Positions 54,726-63,970 of a stretch of 64,000 bases of DNA are shown here, one piece after another (the first letter of the stretch is position 1; every line of letters starts with the position of its first letter). The translations under genes were made by a program, and so were the position numbers. This stretch comes from Prevotella sp. (GTDB lineage: Bacteria > Bacteroidota > Bacteroidia > Bacteroidales > Bacteroidaceae), in contig JAFVGZ010000026.1 in NCBI GenBank assembly GCA_017478025.1, forward strand, positions 1-64,000. Reading direction: 5' to 3'. Below the pieces are notes generated by a model that had not been told where the DNA came from, did no database searches, and saw only the letters and a program-made list of their open reading frames with translations.

Positions 54726-55910
54726 TTATTTCTGGCTGTTCTTATTGTTTTTGTTCGGGCGTTTAGGCATGAATGGGTTGTTTTCACCGCCGTTAGGGTT
54801 CTCTTCCTCATCCTGATTGCCCATTTTAAATTCGGTAATCACCTTCTGTCCTGCCTTGAGGCCACGTATGATTTCGGTGTTCTGTCCGCCAACGATGCCC
54901 GTCTCCACAGCGATAGCCTTGAAGGTATTGCCCTCAAGCGTCCACACCTTGTTCTTTCCCTGGCAATCCTGGATGGTCTGATCAGGTGTGAGGAGCTTCT
55001 CGTTAGGGGTGAACTTGAGAGCCTTTGTGGGCACTACGAGCACATCATTCATCTCACGTGTAAAGATGGTGACGTTTGCAGTTAGGCCTGGCTTGAGTTT
55101 CAGGTCAGCATTGGGTGCGGAAATAACGACCTCGTATGTCACCACGTTAGACTCTGTGGTGGCTACCTGTCGCACCTGCGTCACGCTTCCCTGGAAAGTG
55201 TCATCAGGGAAGGCATCAACGGTAAACTCCACACGCTCCCCCACTCTCACGTCGCCTATGTCTGCTTCGTCAATGTCTGCGATAACGCGCATGTCGGTCA
55301 AATCCTGTGCTATTGTGAAGAGCTCAGGGGTATTGAAGGATGCTGCCACCGTCTGTCCCTCCTCTACAGACTTGGAGAGCACGATGCCGTCGATGGGCGA
55401 AGTGATGGTGGCGTAGCTGAGATTTGTCTGTGCCTTGTTGACATTCTCGGTGCTGGTCTGCACCTGCTGGCGTGCCTGCTCATAGGAGAGACGTGCCTGC
55501 TCAAACTCGTTGGCAGAGATAAGGCCCTTGTCAAAGAGCGTCTGGTGGCGCTGGAAGTTGTTGGCCTGATATGCGAGATTTGCCTTGGCCGATGCGAGAT
55601 TCGCCTTGGTGGAGGCAAGTTCAGAAAGGAGGTTGGTCTTGTCAAGCTCGGCTATCACCTGTCCTTTTTTCACAATGCTGTTGTAATCCACGTACAAATG
55701 TGCCACGATACCGCTGACCTGTGTACCCACGGAGACGGAGGTGACAGGCTCTATGGTACCTGTTGCCGTTATGGAGGTGGAGATATTGGATGTGGCAACG
55801 GTTGCCGTAGCATAGGTCACGCCGTCTTCCTTCTCGCCTGAAGCGAGGTAGCCTATGATAGCAGCGATGATAACGATAACGGCTGCAAGGATATATGCTT
55901 TCTTTTTCAT
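54726..55910 (-). CDS. MacA-like periplasmic adaptor (HlyD/MFP family)
   Basis: 394 residues, a single N-terminal anchor helix (AYILAAVIVIIAAIIGYLA), then the split lipoyl motif, a long alpha-hairpin (about 95-170) and barrel domains, with VVVPTKALKF and IRGLKAGQKVITEF at the end. The Asn/Lys-rich C-tail is low complexity. The MacA-MacB-TolC type exports peptides, lipoproteins or macrolides; the substrate here is not defined. Confidence 0.93.
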   Translation of the reverse strand: MKKKAYILAAVIVIIAAIIGYLASGEKEDGVTYATATVATSNISTSITATGTIEPVTSVSVGTQVSGIVAHLYVDYNSIVKKGQVIAELDKTNLLSELASTKANLASAKANLAYQANNFQRHQTLFDKGLISANEFEQARLSYEQARQQVQTSTENVNKAQTNLSYATITSPIDGIVLSKSVEEGQTVAASFNTPELFTIAQDLTDMRVIADIDEADIGDVRVGERVEFTVDAFPDDTFQGSVTQVRQVATTESNVVTYEVVISAPNADLKLKPGLTANVTIFTREMNDVLVVPTKALKFTPNEKLLTPDQTIQDCQGKNKVWTLEGNTFKAIAVETGIVGGQNTEIIRGLKAGQKVITEFKMGNQDEEENPNGGENNPFMPKRPNKNNKNSQK

Positions 55911-55913
55911 GAC

Positions 55914-57269
55914 TTATTTTTTATATAGTTCGAGCATTTTGATGTTATATATGGTGAGATATTTAGCCTGCAACTCGCTCTGCCTGGCATTGAGGAGGCG
56001 TGTCATTCCGGCCTGCAGTTCCACGATATTCTTCATTCCCACGGCGAACTGCTCCGAGAGGAGGTCGTAAGACACCTGCGAACTCTCCGTAGCGGCCTTT
56101 GCAGCCTTGAATTTGCTTTGGTTTCCCGTAGCCTCTATCCAGTAGTTCTCTATGGTGGAATACAGTGAAGACTGCTTCTCCTTCAGGTCCAGCAGGGCCG
56201 TCTGTCGCTGTATGTTTGCCTTGTTGATGGCGGTCCGGGCTGTGCGCTGGTCAAAGATGGGCACGCTTACGGTCACTCCCCCACCCGCTCTGAAGTTAGT
56301 CTTGATCTGGTCAGACCAGCTGTTGGTGCTCTGCGAAGAGTTATTGGTGGTCACAGAGGCGTTCATTGTGATGGTGGGCATTCGCTGTCCCTTGGCAAGC
56401 TTCATCTGTATGTCGGCATTGTCAATGGACTTTTGCGCATTCTTAATCTCGGGACGGTTCTCGAGTGCGGCGAGATAGACATCCTGCATCAAAGGTATGG
56501 GGGCGAGAGCCAACTCATCGCTGGGGGTGGTATCGGTGATGTCAAAGTCATCATCATCGGTTATCTGAAGGAGCGCTTTGAGCTGGCGCTTGTAGTTGCG
56601 CACATTGTTGATGCTTTGCTCCAGTTCATACTCCCTCTGTGCCCTTTCTGACGTGAGCTGCGAACAGTCAGCCTTGCTCATGGACCCCACGCGCACCATC
56701 TCTATTCCACGGTTCTCATTGACCTTTGCAGCCTCAAGTATGGAACGGCTGACCTCCACGGCCTCTTTGCTATAGAGTATCTGTGCGAAATACTGCGCTA
56801 TGAGCTCCTCGAGGGTCAGCGCTGCGGTGATGCTGTCCAGCTCGGCTTTCTCTTCGGCTATACGGTTGGCCTTCACCTGATTGTAGTTTCTTCCGCCGTT
56901 CCACACCGTCCAGTTGGCGCCGAGGTTATATGAACCGTTGTAGCTGGTCTTTGAGGTCACCGTCTGTATCTCGTTGTTGAGAATGGTAGAGGAACCGTTG
57001 GCCTTCCAGGGCTGGTTGCTGACGTTCTGCGAAGTGCTGAAACTGAGCGAGGGAAACAGGGCTGCATCAGAGGCGAGACGTGTCTCTGTAGCCGTCTGGC
57101 GCGTGAGTCCTGCCTTGCGGAGCGTGGTGCCTTCTTTCACGGCATAGGAGAGACACTCGTCGTAGGTCCAGGTGCGACCCGTTGCGGTGAGAGCCGTGAC
57201 TGCCAGCAATGCAAGCAAGACGGCCTTCCGCGGTGTTACGAATAAGTGACTAATCATTTCTTTTTCCAT
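55914..57269 (-). CDS. TolC-family outer membrane protein of the MacAB-type operon
   Basis: 451 residues; signal peptide near the N-terminus (residues about 5-32), two TolC repeats (WTYDECLSYAVKEGTTLRKAGL; LGANWTVWNGGRNYNQVKA), and a coiled-coil end. ATG at 57269, with 57257 an alternative. First gene of the operon; a -7 element (TAAATTTGC, minus) lies at 57291-57299. The adaptor starts 3 bases after its stop. Confidence 0.9.
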   Translation of the reverse strand: MEKEMISHLFVTPRKAVLLALLAVTALTATGRTWTYDECLSYAVKEGTTLRKAGLTRQTATETRLASDAALFPSLSFSTSQNVSNQPWKANGSSTILNNEIQTVTSKTSYNGSYNLGANWTVWNGGRNYNQVKANRIAEEKAELDSITAALTLEELIAQYFAQILYSKEAVEVSRSILEAAKVNENRGIEMVRVGSMSKADCSQLTSERAQREYELEQSINNVRNYKRQLKALLQITDDDDFDITDTTPSDELALAPIPLMQDVYLAALENRPEIKNAQKSIDNADIQMKLAKGQRMPTITMNASVTTNNSSQSTNSWSDQIKTNFRAGGGVTVSVPIFDQRTARTAINKANIQRQTALLDLKEKQSSLYSTIENYWIEATGNQSKFKAAKAATESSQVSYDLLSEQFAVGMKNIVELQAGMTRLLNARQSELQAKYLTIYNIKMLELYKK

Positions 57270-57290
57270 CGTTATTGGATTCTACTGTGT

Positions 57291-57299
57291 GCAAATTTA
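57291..57299 (-). promoter_or_regulatory. -7 element (TAAATTTGC) of the MacAB-type operon
   Basis: Minus-strand consensus match about 22 bases before the TolC ATG. It is divergent from the element at 57364. Confidence 0.58.
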
Positions 57300-57363
57300 C
57301 GATTTTTTTTGTTATCTGTGACGCAAAGTATTTTGGAAAGTTGCATGATTTTAGTTTTTTTAG

Positions 57364-57372
57364 TAATTTTGC
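57364..57372 (+). promoter_or_regulatory. -7 element TAATTTTGC, four bases before an ATG
   Basis: Ends at 57372; the ATG is at 57377. The mRNA is predicted to be leaderless. Confidence 0.66.
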
Positions 57373-57376
57373 ACTC

Positions 57377-57982
57377 ATGGACAAAAAGGAACTGCGCAAG
57401 CTGGTTCGAAGCATGCAGAACAGTCACAGAAAGGCCACTATACAGGGCATTCACAACACGGCAGGCGAGGATAGCGCACAGGACAGAAAAGATGCTGAGG
57501 GCCAGGAACGTATGCCGGCAGAGCTGGAGGAACTGGCCGAATACCTGAAAGGCTGTCAGACGGTGTTGCTCTACTGGTCTATGGACGATGAGGTGTGCAC
57601 CCACGCGCTTGTGGAGCGCCTCTATCGGGAGGGTCGCAGGGTGTTGTTGCCGCATGTGGTGAGCGATACGGAGATGACGTTGCACCCTTATGCCGGCCAA
57701 GAACAGATGCGCCCAGGGGCATGGGGCATCCTGGAACCGGTGACGCCGAGCATCGATATAGCAACGCTTGACGAGGGCCGCGAGGCCATAGCGGTAGTGC
57801 CCGGAATGGCTTTTGATGCTGACGGGGGGCGCTTGGGACGCGGCAAAGGGTATTATGACCGGCTGCTGAAACTGCTCCCATGTATATATAAGGTGGGACT
57901 GTGCTACGACTGGCAGGTGGTGGACGGGGTGCCGATGGACGAGTATGACGTAAGGATGAATAGGATCATTACTGTCCGCTAA
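57377..57982 (+). CDS. 5-formyltetrahydrofolate cyclo-ligase
   Basis: Converts 5-formyl-THF to 5,10-methenyl-THF with ATP, rescuing a dead-end folate. From the ATG at 57377 it has 201 residues, normal for the family; an upstream frame to 57275 has no homology and crosses the promoter. Key motif: VVPGMAFDADGGRLGRGKGYYDRLL; the N-terminal part starts MDKKELRKLVRSM. It stands alone, divergent from the MacAB-type operon. Confidence 0.9.
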   Translation: MDKKELRKLVRSMQNSHRKATIQGIHNTAGEDSAQDRKDAEGQERMPAELEELAEYLKGCQTVLLYWSMDDEVCTHALVERLYREGRRVLLPHVVSDTEMTLHPYAGQEQMRPGAWGILEPVTPSIDIATLDEGREAIAVVPGMAFDADGGRLGRGKGYYDRLLKLLPCIYKVGLCYDWQVVDGVPMDEYDVRMNRIITVR

Positions 57983-58291
57983 ACGCTTATATAAATAAAA
58001 CAATTATGTTCGCGCGTGAGGGGAATGGATATAATTCTTCATTCTTCATTATGCATTCTGCATACTTCCCTCCCCACTCAAGGGATAGGACAAAACGCGC
58101 ATTTATGCAGATTGTGCATAATTATTCGTGCTCTACAGGCGCATATTTTCCACGAAAAATCTGCCGCTCGCGTATAAACGTTAAAACGAATAATTCTTGT
58201 AACACACTGACAATATGATAGTTGGTGTTCTGAGTGTTAAAATACAGCATTTTTGAGAGGAAGAATGGAACAATGGAGCCGCAGGATGGGT

Positions 58292-58383
58292 GAATTTTGA
58301 CCCTATCCGCGAGTAACTTTGAGGGTGTCCGCGAGTAACTTTGAGGGTGTTCCGGAGTAACTTTAAGGGTCTAAAAGTTACTC
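58292..58383. repeat. 22-bp-period array, each unit with a TAACTTTG motif
   Basis: TAACTTTG at 58314-58321 and 58336-58343, and TAACTTTA at 58358-58365: exactly 22 bases apart, each preceded by GAG and followed by a GGG-rich half-unit (GAGGGTGTCCGC). A weak unit precedes at 58292 and the inverted AGTTACTC follows at 58376-58383. Confidence 0.75.
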
Positions 58384-58684
58384 GGCGACCTGGCGAAGGG
58401 TCTTTACCGCCTCTCAGAACGGATTTTCGCGATTTATTAGAGCTTTTTTGGTGGTATTTTTTCGGAGTGCGTATGCATCGAAATACATAATTATGCATGG
58501 CTTTTTAGTATGCGAAAAAGCTCGAAAAGACAAAAGGGTGCGAAGATGCTAAAGTGTGCGAAGATTATATTTAGTTAAAGGTTCGCGCATGAGGAAGGCA
58601 GGTAAGAGATACGAGATGAAGGTGATACAGGTTAAATTGTGTTAATTATTTTACTGTCGTTATGGTGATTTAACTAACTTTTGC

Positions 58685-58693
58685 TATTTTTGC
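58685..58693 (+). promoter_or_regulatory. RSH gene -7 element TATTTTTGC
   Basis: Consensus match about 43 bases before the ATG at 58736; a GAGGAGG ribosome-binding site lies at about 58719-58725. Confidence 0.58.
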
Positions 58694-58735
58694 AACTTAA
58701 TTCCACAAAAAAGACAGAGAGGAGGCTGAAACGCT

Positions 58736-60631
58736 ATGAACAACAACGAGATTACAGAAAAGGAGATACTCAACAGAGCCAACGAAGTATTCTCTGCCCT
58801 TGAGGGGCGCACAACACCAGAGGAGATGCAGCTGGTGAAGAGTGCCTTTGCTTACGCATGCGAAGCTCATAAGGATCAGCGTCGCAAGACAGGTGAGCCA
58901 TATATCATTCATCCCATTGCAGTAGCATTGATAGTGGCAAAGGAGCTACAGTTAGGTGCAACACCCGTGTGCGCGGCTTTCCTGCACGATGTGGTGGAGG
59001 ATACACCCACGCCGATAGAGAAGATTAAAGAGCTGTTCGGCGAAGACGTAGCGTTTCTCGTCAGCGTGGTGACAAAAAAGAGCAAGGAGCAGTATAGCAT
59101 GTCAAAGCAGCTGGACAACTTTAAGCAGATGCTTGACTCCCTGCATTATGACATTCGCGCCATCCTTGTGAAGTTGGCTGACCGCCTGCACAATATGCGC
59201 ACGCTGGATTCTATGCGCCCAGACAAGCAGATGAAGATAGCCGGTGAGACTGACTATTTCTATGCTCCGCTGGCAAACCGTCTGGGACTCTATACCATTA
59301 AGATAGAATTGGAGAACCTGTCGTTCCACTATCGCTGTCCACGGATATACAATAAGATACTGGAACTGATAGAGAATGACAAGAAGCAGGACGAGAAGCG
59401 CATGGAGTCGTTTAACAAGAAGATAGACGAGGTGCTGACAGCCAACGGCATCAAGTTCAAGCGCGAGACGCTCTATAAGCAGCCTTACAACATCTGGCGC
59501 AAGATGAACACGCTGAACCAGGACTATGAGCACCTGGAGTGCAGACACTTCACACGCCTGGTGTTTCCTACTGATGACAGCATGCCGCAGAAGGATGTGT
59601 GCCTGCGCATATACTCGCTGCTTACGAATACGTTCAGGGAGCGCCCCAACTCCATCGTGAACTATATCGACCTGCCCAAGCAGAACGGCTATCAGGCCTT
59701 CCACACACAGGTGATGGGCGACTACGGCACGTGGGAGGAGATACACATTCAGTCTGAGAGGATGGCGACAAAGACACGCCTGGGCTATCTCTTTGACAGC
59801 GGACAGCGCGAGATAGACATCAATATGTGGCTGGAGAACTTCCGCGCAGTACTGAGGGACGTAACAGCAAGCTTGGACAGGCACGATGACAAGACATTCT
59901 TCTTTGAGAGCGTGAAGGCATCGTTCTACAATGACGACATACAGGTATATACCACCGAGGGAAAGGCTATGCTGCTGCCAAAGGGCTCAACGGCCATCGA
60001 TGTGGCGTTCAATATGCACACACACATCGGCATGCATGCCAAGTATGCCAAGATTAACGGACACCTGGCATCTGTCAAGACACGCCTGAAGCGCGGCGAC
60101 TGTGTGGAGATAGGCACATCACCCGACATCTGGCCAGAGGAAGACTGGCTGCGTAATGCAAAGTCTTATAAGGCATTACACAACATCAGAGTGTATCTGG
60201 ATCAGCTCCCCAAGCCCGAATACTGCCGATGCCAGCATTGTAAACCCATTCCCGGTGAGGAGGTGATAGGCTTTAGAGAGACCAACGGCGTGGTCACAGT
60301 ACACAGGAGAGACTGTAGCGTTGCTATCGGAGACGCATCACAGTGGGGCGATAGCATCGTGGCCGTGGATTTCAAGGGAGATCCTGATGTGCTCTATCCT
60401 GCAACGCTTACAGCCAAAGCCGTAGATAGACAACACCTGTTGAGCGACATCATCGAAACCATCTCTAACAGACTGCACCTGTCTATCAACAGCCTGAACA
60501 CCGTGACGAAGGATGAGATCGTGACCTGTACCATAAATTTCTACGTACATGACAATACGGAATTGCTCACCATCGTGAACGATATCCTGAGCATCCCCGA
60601 TGTAGATGAGGTGAAATTTGATAATACATAA
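58736..60631 (+). CDS. RelA/SpoT-homolog (RSH) alarmone hydrolase with a degenerate synthetase domain
   Basis: 631 residues (canonical RSH is over 700). The HD hydrolase is intact: RRKTGEPYIIHP (His59), HDVVEDT (His84-Asp85, Glu88-Asp89), ADRLHNMRT (Asp149, Asn153). In the synthetase-like region (about 235-345) the usual D-L-x-A-x-R core is C-R-H-F-T-R (Cys269 for Asp) and the usual K-D-Y-I-A is V-N-Y-I-D (Asn309 for Asp), although K315, N317, Y319 and Glu335 of the fold remain. TGS (about 400-460) and a C-terminal ACT (about 555-630) are present. Likely hydrolyses (p)ppGpp but may not make it. Confidence 0.9.
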   Translation: MNNNEITEKEILNRANEVFSALEGRTTPEEMQLVKSAFAYACEAHKDQRRKTGEPYIIHPIAVALIVAKELQLGATPVCAAFLHDVVEDTPTPIEKIKELFGEDVAFLVSVVTKKSKEQYSMSKQLDNFKQMLDSLHYDIRAILVKLADRLHNMRTLDSMRPDKQMKIAGETDYFYAPLANRLGLYTIKIELENLSFHYRCPRIYNKILELIENDKKQDEKRMESFNKKIDEVLTANGIKFKRETLYKQPYNIWRKMNTLNQDYEHLECRHFTRLVFPTDDSMPQKDVCLRIYSLLTNTFRERPNSIVNYIDLPKQNGYQAFHTQVMGDYGTWEEIHIQSERMATKTRLGYLFDSGQREIDINMWLENFRAVLRDVTASLDRHDDKTFFFESVKASFYNDDIQVYTTEGKAMLLPKGSTAIDVAFNMHTHIGMHAKYAKINGHLASVKTRLKRGDCVEIGTSPDIWPEEDWLRNAKSYKALHNIRVYLDQLPKPEYCRCQHCKPIPGEEVIGFRETNGVVTVHRRDCSVAIGDASQWGDSIVAVDFKGDPDVLYPATLTAKAVDRQHLLSDIIETISNRLHLSINSLNTVTKDEIVTCTINFYVHDNTELLTIVNDILSIPDVDEVKFDNT

Positions 60632-60717
60632 GCCCCCAACGACGCAGGGCAACCTGCGCAAGGTGTTAAAATGCGTTAATAATAAACCGCAAATTATGGT
60701 TTCTAAATAAAATTGTC

Positions 60718-60726
60718 TATCTTTGC
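60718..60726 (+). promoter_or_regulatory. -7 element TATCTTTGC of the ECF sigma gene
   Basis: Consensus match, about 114 bases before the ATG at 60841. Confidence 0.58.
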
Positions 60727-60840
60727 ACCGATAAAGACAAAAAAATCTTAACCCACCTGGCACAAACATTAACTCTAAAAAATTATTGCCTATAGGACAG
60801 ACATTTACTTAAAACGAAACTGACAAAAACTTTTAAGAAA

Positions 60841-61440
60841 ATGAATAGACTCTCACAGCTGACCGATGAAGAGTTGGCTTTGAAGTATGTGGAGGGCAAT
60901 AACAGAGCGTTTGACGAACTGCTGGGCAGGATTCAGACGGGTCTCTTCTCGTACATTATCTTTATTGTTCACAATCAGGAAACGGCGAACGACATCTTTC
61001 AGGAGACATTTCTGAAGGCTATCACTAAGCTGAAGGCAGGCAAGTACCGCCCTACGGGCAAGTTTAACGCCTGGATAATCCGCATAGCGCACAACGCTAT
61101 CATGGATTGGTATCGCCGCAAGCGTACCGCAAATATCGTTGATGCACCAGACGATGACCTGTTCATAGCAGCGATGAGCGATGACCAACTGATGGAAAGC
61201 TCAAGAGAGGATATGCTCGCTAATGCACAGGTGCTGTGCGACGTAAGGAACCTGATAGACTATCTCCCTGCACCACAGAGGGATATCATCTATATGAGGT
61301 ATTATCAGAACATGGCGTTTAAGGATATAGCCGAGCAGACCAAGACAAGTATCAACACATGTCTGGGACGCGCACGCTATGGGCTGATAAATATGAGACG
61401 GCTGGCTAAAGAAAAGCAGATGCAACTGCAGCTGGCATAA
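60841..61440 (+). CDS. ECF-type RNA polymerase sigma factor
   Basis: 199 residues with region 2 (AFDELLGRIQTGLFSYIIF; ANDIFQETFLKAITKL; KFNAWIIRIAHNAIMDWYRRKR) and region 4 (LPAPQRDIIYMRYYQNMAFKDIAEQTKTSINTCLGRARYGLINMRR). There is no anti-sigma gene beside it; pgi follows by 60 bases. The type is widespread in Bacteroidales, but its regulon is not readable. Confidence 0.9.
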   Translation: MNRLSQLTDEELALKYVEGNNRAFDELLGRIQTGLFSYIIFIVHNQETANDIFQETFLKAITKLKAGKYRPTGKFNAWIIRIAHNAIMDWYRRKRTANIVDAPDDDLFIAAMSDDQLMESSREDMLANAQVLCDVRNLIDYLPAPQRDIIYMRYYQNMAFKDIAEQTKTSINTCLGRARYGLINMRRLAKEKQMQLQLA

Positions 61441-61500
61441 TGCCCAACTAACTTGACAACATAAAAACCAAAACAACTAAATAACCCAAACAATTCGTTT

Positions 61501-62850
61501 ATGAAAAGCATTTCATTGGACATCACAAAAGCGCAGCAGTTTCTTCCTGCAGGCGCTGTGACAGGTTACAAGAACGACGTGATGAAGGCACAGCAGGCAC
61601 TGGAAGACGGTACTGTGCCAGGTAGCGATTTCCTCGGATGGCTGCACCTGCCATCAAGCATCACACCTGAATTTATAAAAGAGGTGAAGGCCGCTGCTGA
61701 GGTTCTGCGCTCTAAGGCTGAGGTCATTGTCGTTGCCGGCATCGGCGGTTCTTATCTCGGACCACGCGCCGTGATAGAAGGTATCTGCAACACGTTCACA
61801 TGGCTGATACAGGATAAGCAGAACCCAATCGTAGTATTCGCAGGCAACAATATCGGCGAAGACTATCTGGCAGAGCTGACCGAATATCTCAAGACAAAGA
61901 CATTCGCTATCATAAACATCTCTAAGTCTGGCACCACCACCGAGACAGCCCTCACATTCCGTCTGCTGAAGACACAGCTAGAGGCACAGGTGGGCAAAGC
62001 TGCGGCAAAGGATCTCATCGTGGCCGTAACAGACGCCAAGAGAGGTGCAGCACGCACTTGTGCCGACAAGGAGGGATACAAGACATTCGTTATACCCGAT
62101 GACGTGGGCGGACGTTTCTCTGTGCTCACTCCGGTAGGACTGCTGCCAATAGCATGTGCAGGCATAGACATCGAGCAACTCGTTGCCGGAGCACAGGCTA
62201 TGGAGAAGCAATGCGCTGTCAGCGTGCCATTTGAGGAGAATCCAGCAGCCGTATATGCAGCAGTACGTAATGCGCTCTACAGCAACGGCAAGAAGATTGA
62301 GATACTCATCAACTTTCAGCCCAAGCTGCATTACTATGCAGAGTGGTGGAAGCAGCTCTTCGGCGAGAGTGAGGGTAAGGACGGTAAGGGTATCTATCCC
62401 GCATCATGCGACTTCACCACAGACCTGCACTCTATGGGTCAGTGGATACAGGATGGTGAGCGTACCATCTTTGAGACCTGCATCAGCGTGGAGAACCCTG
62501 AGAAGAAACTGCTCTTCCCATCAGACGAAGAGAACCTGGACGGTCTGAACTTCCTCGCAGGCAAGCGCATCGATGAGGTAAACAAGAATGCAGAGCTCGG
62601 CACACGTCTGGCTCATGTAGATGGTGGAGTGCCAAACATCCTCATCTCTATTGAGAGACTGGACGCATACAACTATGGTCAGATGATATACTTCTTTGAG
62701 AAAGCCTGCGCTATCTCCGGTCAGTTACTGGGCGTGAATGCCTTCAACCAGCCTGGCGTAGAGGCATATAAGAAGAATATGTTCGCTCTGCTGGAGAAGC
62801 CCGGATACGAAGAGGAGACAAAGGCTATCAAGGCAAGACTGAATGCGTAG
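61501..62850 (+). CDS. pgi: Glucose-6-phosphate isomerase
   Basis: Interconverts glucose-6-phosphate and fructose-6-phosphate in glycolysis. 449 residues, typical of the short bacterial form. Motifs: [29 protein letters not shown], the phosphate and catalytic loop [16 protein letters not shown], and the C-terminal [15 protein letters not shown]. Confidence 0.95.
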   Translation: MKSISLDITKAQQFLPAGAVTGYKNDVMKAQQALEDGTVPGSDFLGWLHLPSSITPEFIKEVKAAAEVLRSKAEVIVVAGIGGSYLGPRAVIEGICNTFTWLIQDKQNPIVVFAGNNIGEDYLAELTEYLKTKTFAIINISKSGTTTETALTFRLLKTQLEAQVGKAAAKDLIVAVTDAKRGAARTCADKEGYKTFVIPDDVGGRFSVLTPVGLLPIACAGIDIEQLVAGAQAMEKQCAVSVPFEENPAAVYAAVRNALYSNGKKIEILINFQPKLHYYAEWWKQLFGESEGKDGKGIYPASCDFTTDLHSMGQWIQDGERTIFETCISVENPEKKLLFPSDEENLDGLNFLAGKRIDEVNKNAELGTRLAHVDGGVPNILISIERLDAYNYGQMIYFFEKACAISGQLLGVNAFNQPGVEAYKKNMFALLEKPGYEEETKAIKARLNA

Positions 62851-62899
62851 TCGTCTGTCCACGATGCAATTCTGACAGACACGAACACTTATATTTTAT

Positions 62900-63859
62900 A
62901 TGAATACAAAGCAAAAGTATATAGCAAACATAGAGCGCTACTCGCAAGAGGAAGCGCTCTATTCGCGTTGTGGCTGGTCGGGCGTGAAGCTGCCAAAGGT
63001 CAGCCTGGGCTTCTGGCACAATTTCGGATATGATAATCCCTATGAGCGTCAGCGTGAATTGGCTCACTATGCCTTTGATCACGGCATCACGCACTTTGAC
63101 TTAGCAAACAATTACGGCCCACCCTACGGTGCTGCTGAAGAGAACTTTGGCAAGATGATGGACGAGGATTTCCGTCCTTATCGCGACGAACTGTTTATCG
63201 CTACAAAGGCGGGCTATGATATGTGGGAGGGTCCCTACGGCAACTGGGGCTCAAGGAAATACCTCATGTCGAGCCTGGATCAGAGCCTGAAACGCATGAG
63301 ACTGGACTATGTAGATCTGTTCTACAGTCACCGCTATGACCCTGAGACGCCTCTAGAGGAAACGCTTCAGGCATTGGTGGACGTAGTAAAGCAGGGAAAG
63401 GCACTCTATGTAGGCGTTTCGCGCTGGCCGCTACAGGCGCTGAAGAGAGCGAAAGAGTATCTTGCAGCGCGTGATGTGCCTCTGCTGATATATCAGGGAC
63501 GACTGAATCTCATCGACCGTGAGCCACAAGAAGAAGGCATCCTTGACTATTGCGCCGACAACGGCATAGGCTTCATATCCTTCTCGCCTTTGGCACAGGG
63601 ACTGCTGACAGACAAGTATCTGAACGGCATTCCTGCTGACTCGCGCATGACACACAGCGCGTACCTCAAGCCCGATGCGCTGACACCGGAGCTCCTCGCA
63701 CAGCTCAGGGAGATGTCGGACAAGGCAAAAGCAGAAGGCTCTACGCTCGCCGACAAAGCATTGCGCTGGGTATCAGAGCAGAGAGGCGTAACATCTGTGC
63801 TCGTTGGCATCAGCAAGACAGAGCAGATGGAGCGTAACATCAGGGCAGTCCTGGATTAA
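62900..63859 (+). CDS. Aldo/keto reductase (YghZ-like)
   Basis: NADPH-dependent reductase, 319 residues, TIM-barrel. Catalytic tetrad Asp67, Tyr72, Lys103 and His144 (FDLANNYG; TKAGY; FYSHRYD). The N-terminus (LPKVSLGFWHNFG) and GPPYGAAEENFG match the YghZ/Gpr subgroup, which detoxifies methylglyoxal or reduces L-glyceraldehyde 3-phosphate. Next to pgi, so a role in triose detoxification is plausible. Confidence 0.9.
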   Translation: MNTKQKYIANIERYSQEEALYSRCGWSGVKLPKVSLGFWHNFGYDNPYERQRELAHYAFDHGITHFDLANNYGPPYGAAEENFGKMMDEDFRPYRDELFIATKAGYDMWEGPYGNWGSRKYLMSSLDQSLKRMRLDYVDLFYSHRYDPETPLEETLQALVDVVKQGKALYVGVSRWPLQALKRAKEYLAARDVPLLIYQGRLNLIDREPQEEGILDYCADNGIGFISFSPLAQGLLTDKYLNGIPADSRMTHSAYLKPDALTPELLAQLREMSDKAKAEGSTLADKALRWVSEQRGVTSVLVGISKTEQMERNIRAVLD

Positions 63860-63882
63860 AACATGAGTGTTTTTACGATGAT

Positions 63883-63970
63883 TTAGCGGAAGTACGCACG
63901 TGAAGAAATGCGAGTACACCATTGACGAAATGCGAGTACACAATTGACGAAATGTCGTTTATCTTACTTC
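63883..63970. repeat. 22-bp-period array at the right end
   Basis: GAAATG starts at 63905, 63927 and 63949, 22 bases apart. Units 1 and 2 differ at one base (AGTACACCATTGAC / AGTACACAATTGAC); a degenerate unit with the same AGTAC core precedes at 63883. Confidence 0.7.

Larger units (their letters stand above)
57983..58735. other. Non-coding region upstream of the RSH gene
   Basis: No gene is supported. It holds a four-unit heptamer array (58034-58061; ATTCTTC, ATTCTTC, ATTATGC, ATTCTGC), a 22-bp-period array with promoter-like motifs (58292-58383) and the RSH promoter (58685-58693). Confidence 0.6.

Noticed and set aside
58181..58498. Minus-strand frame of 105 codons
   Set aside because: Its middle is the translated 22-bp array; no start signal or homology.
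60643..60658. CGCAGG/CCTGCG hairpin after the RSH gene
   Set aside because: Six-base stem without a T-run; not sufficient for a terminator call.
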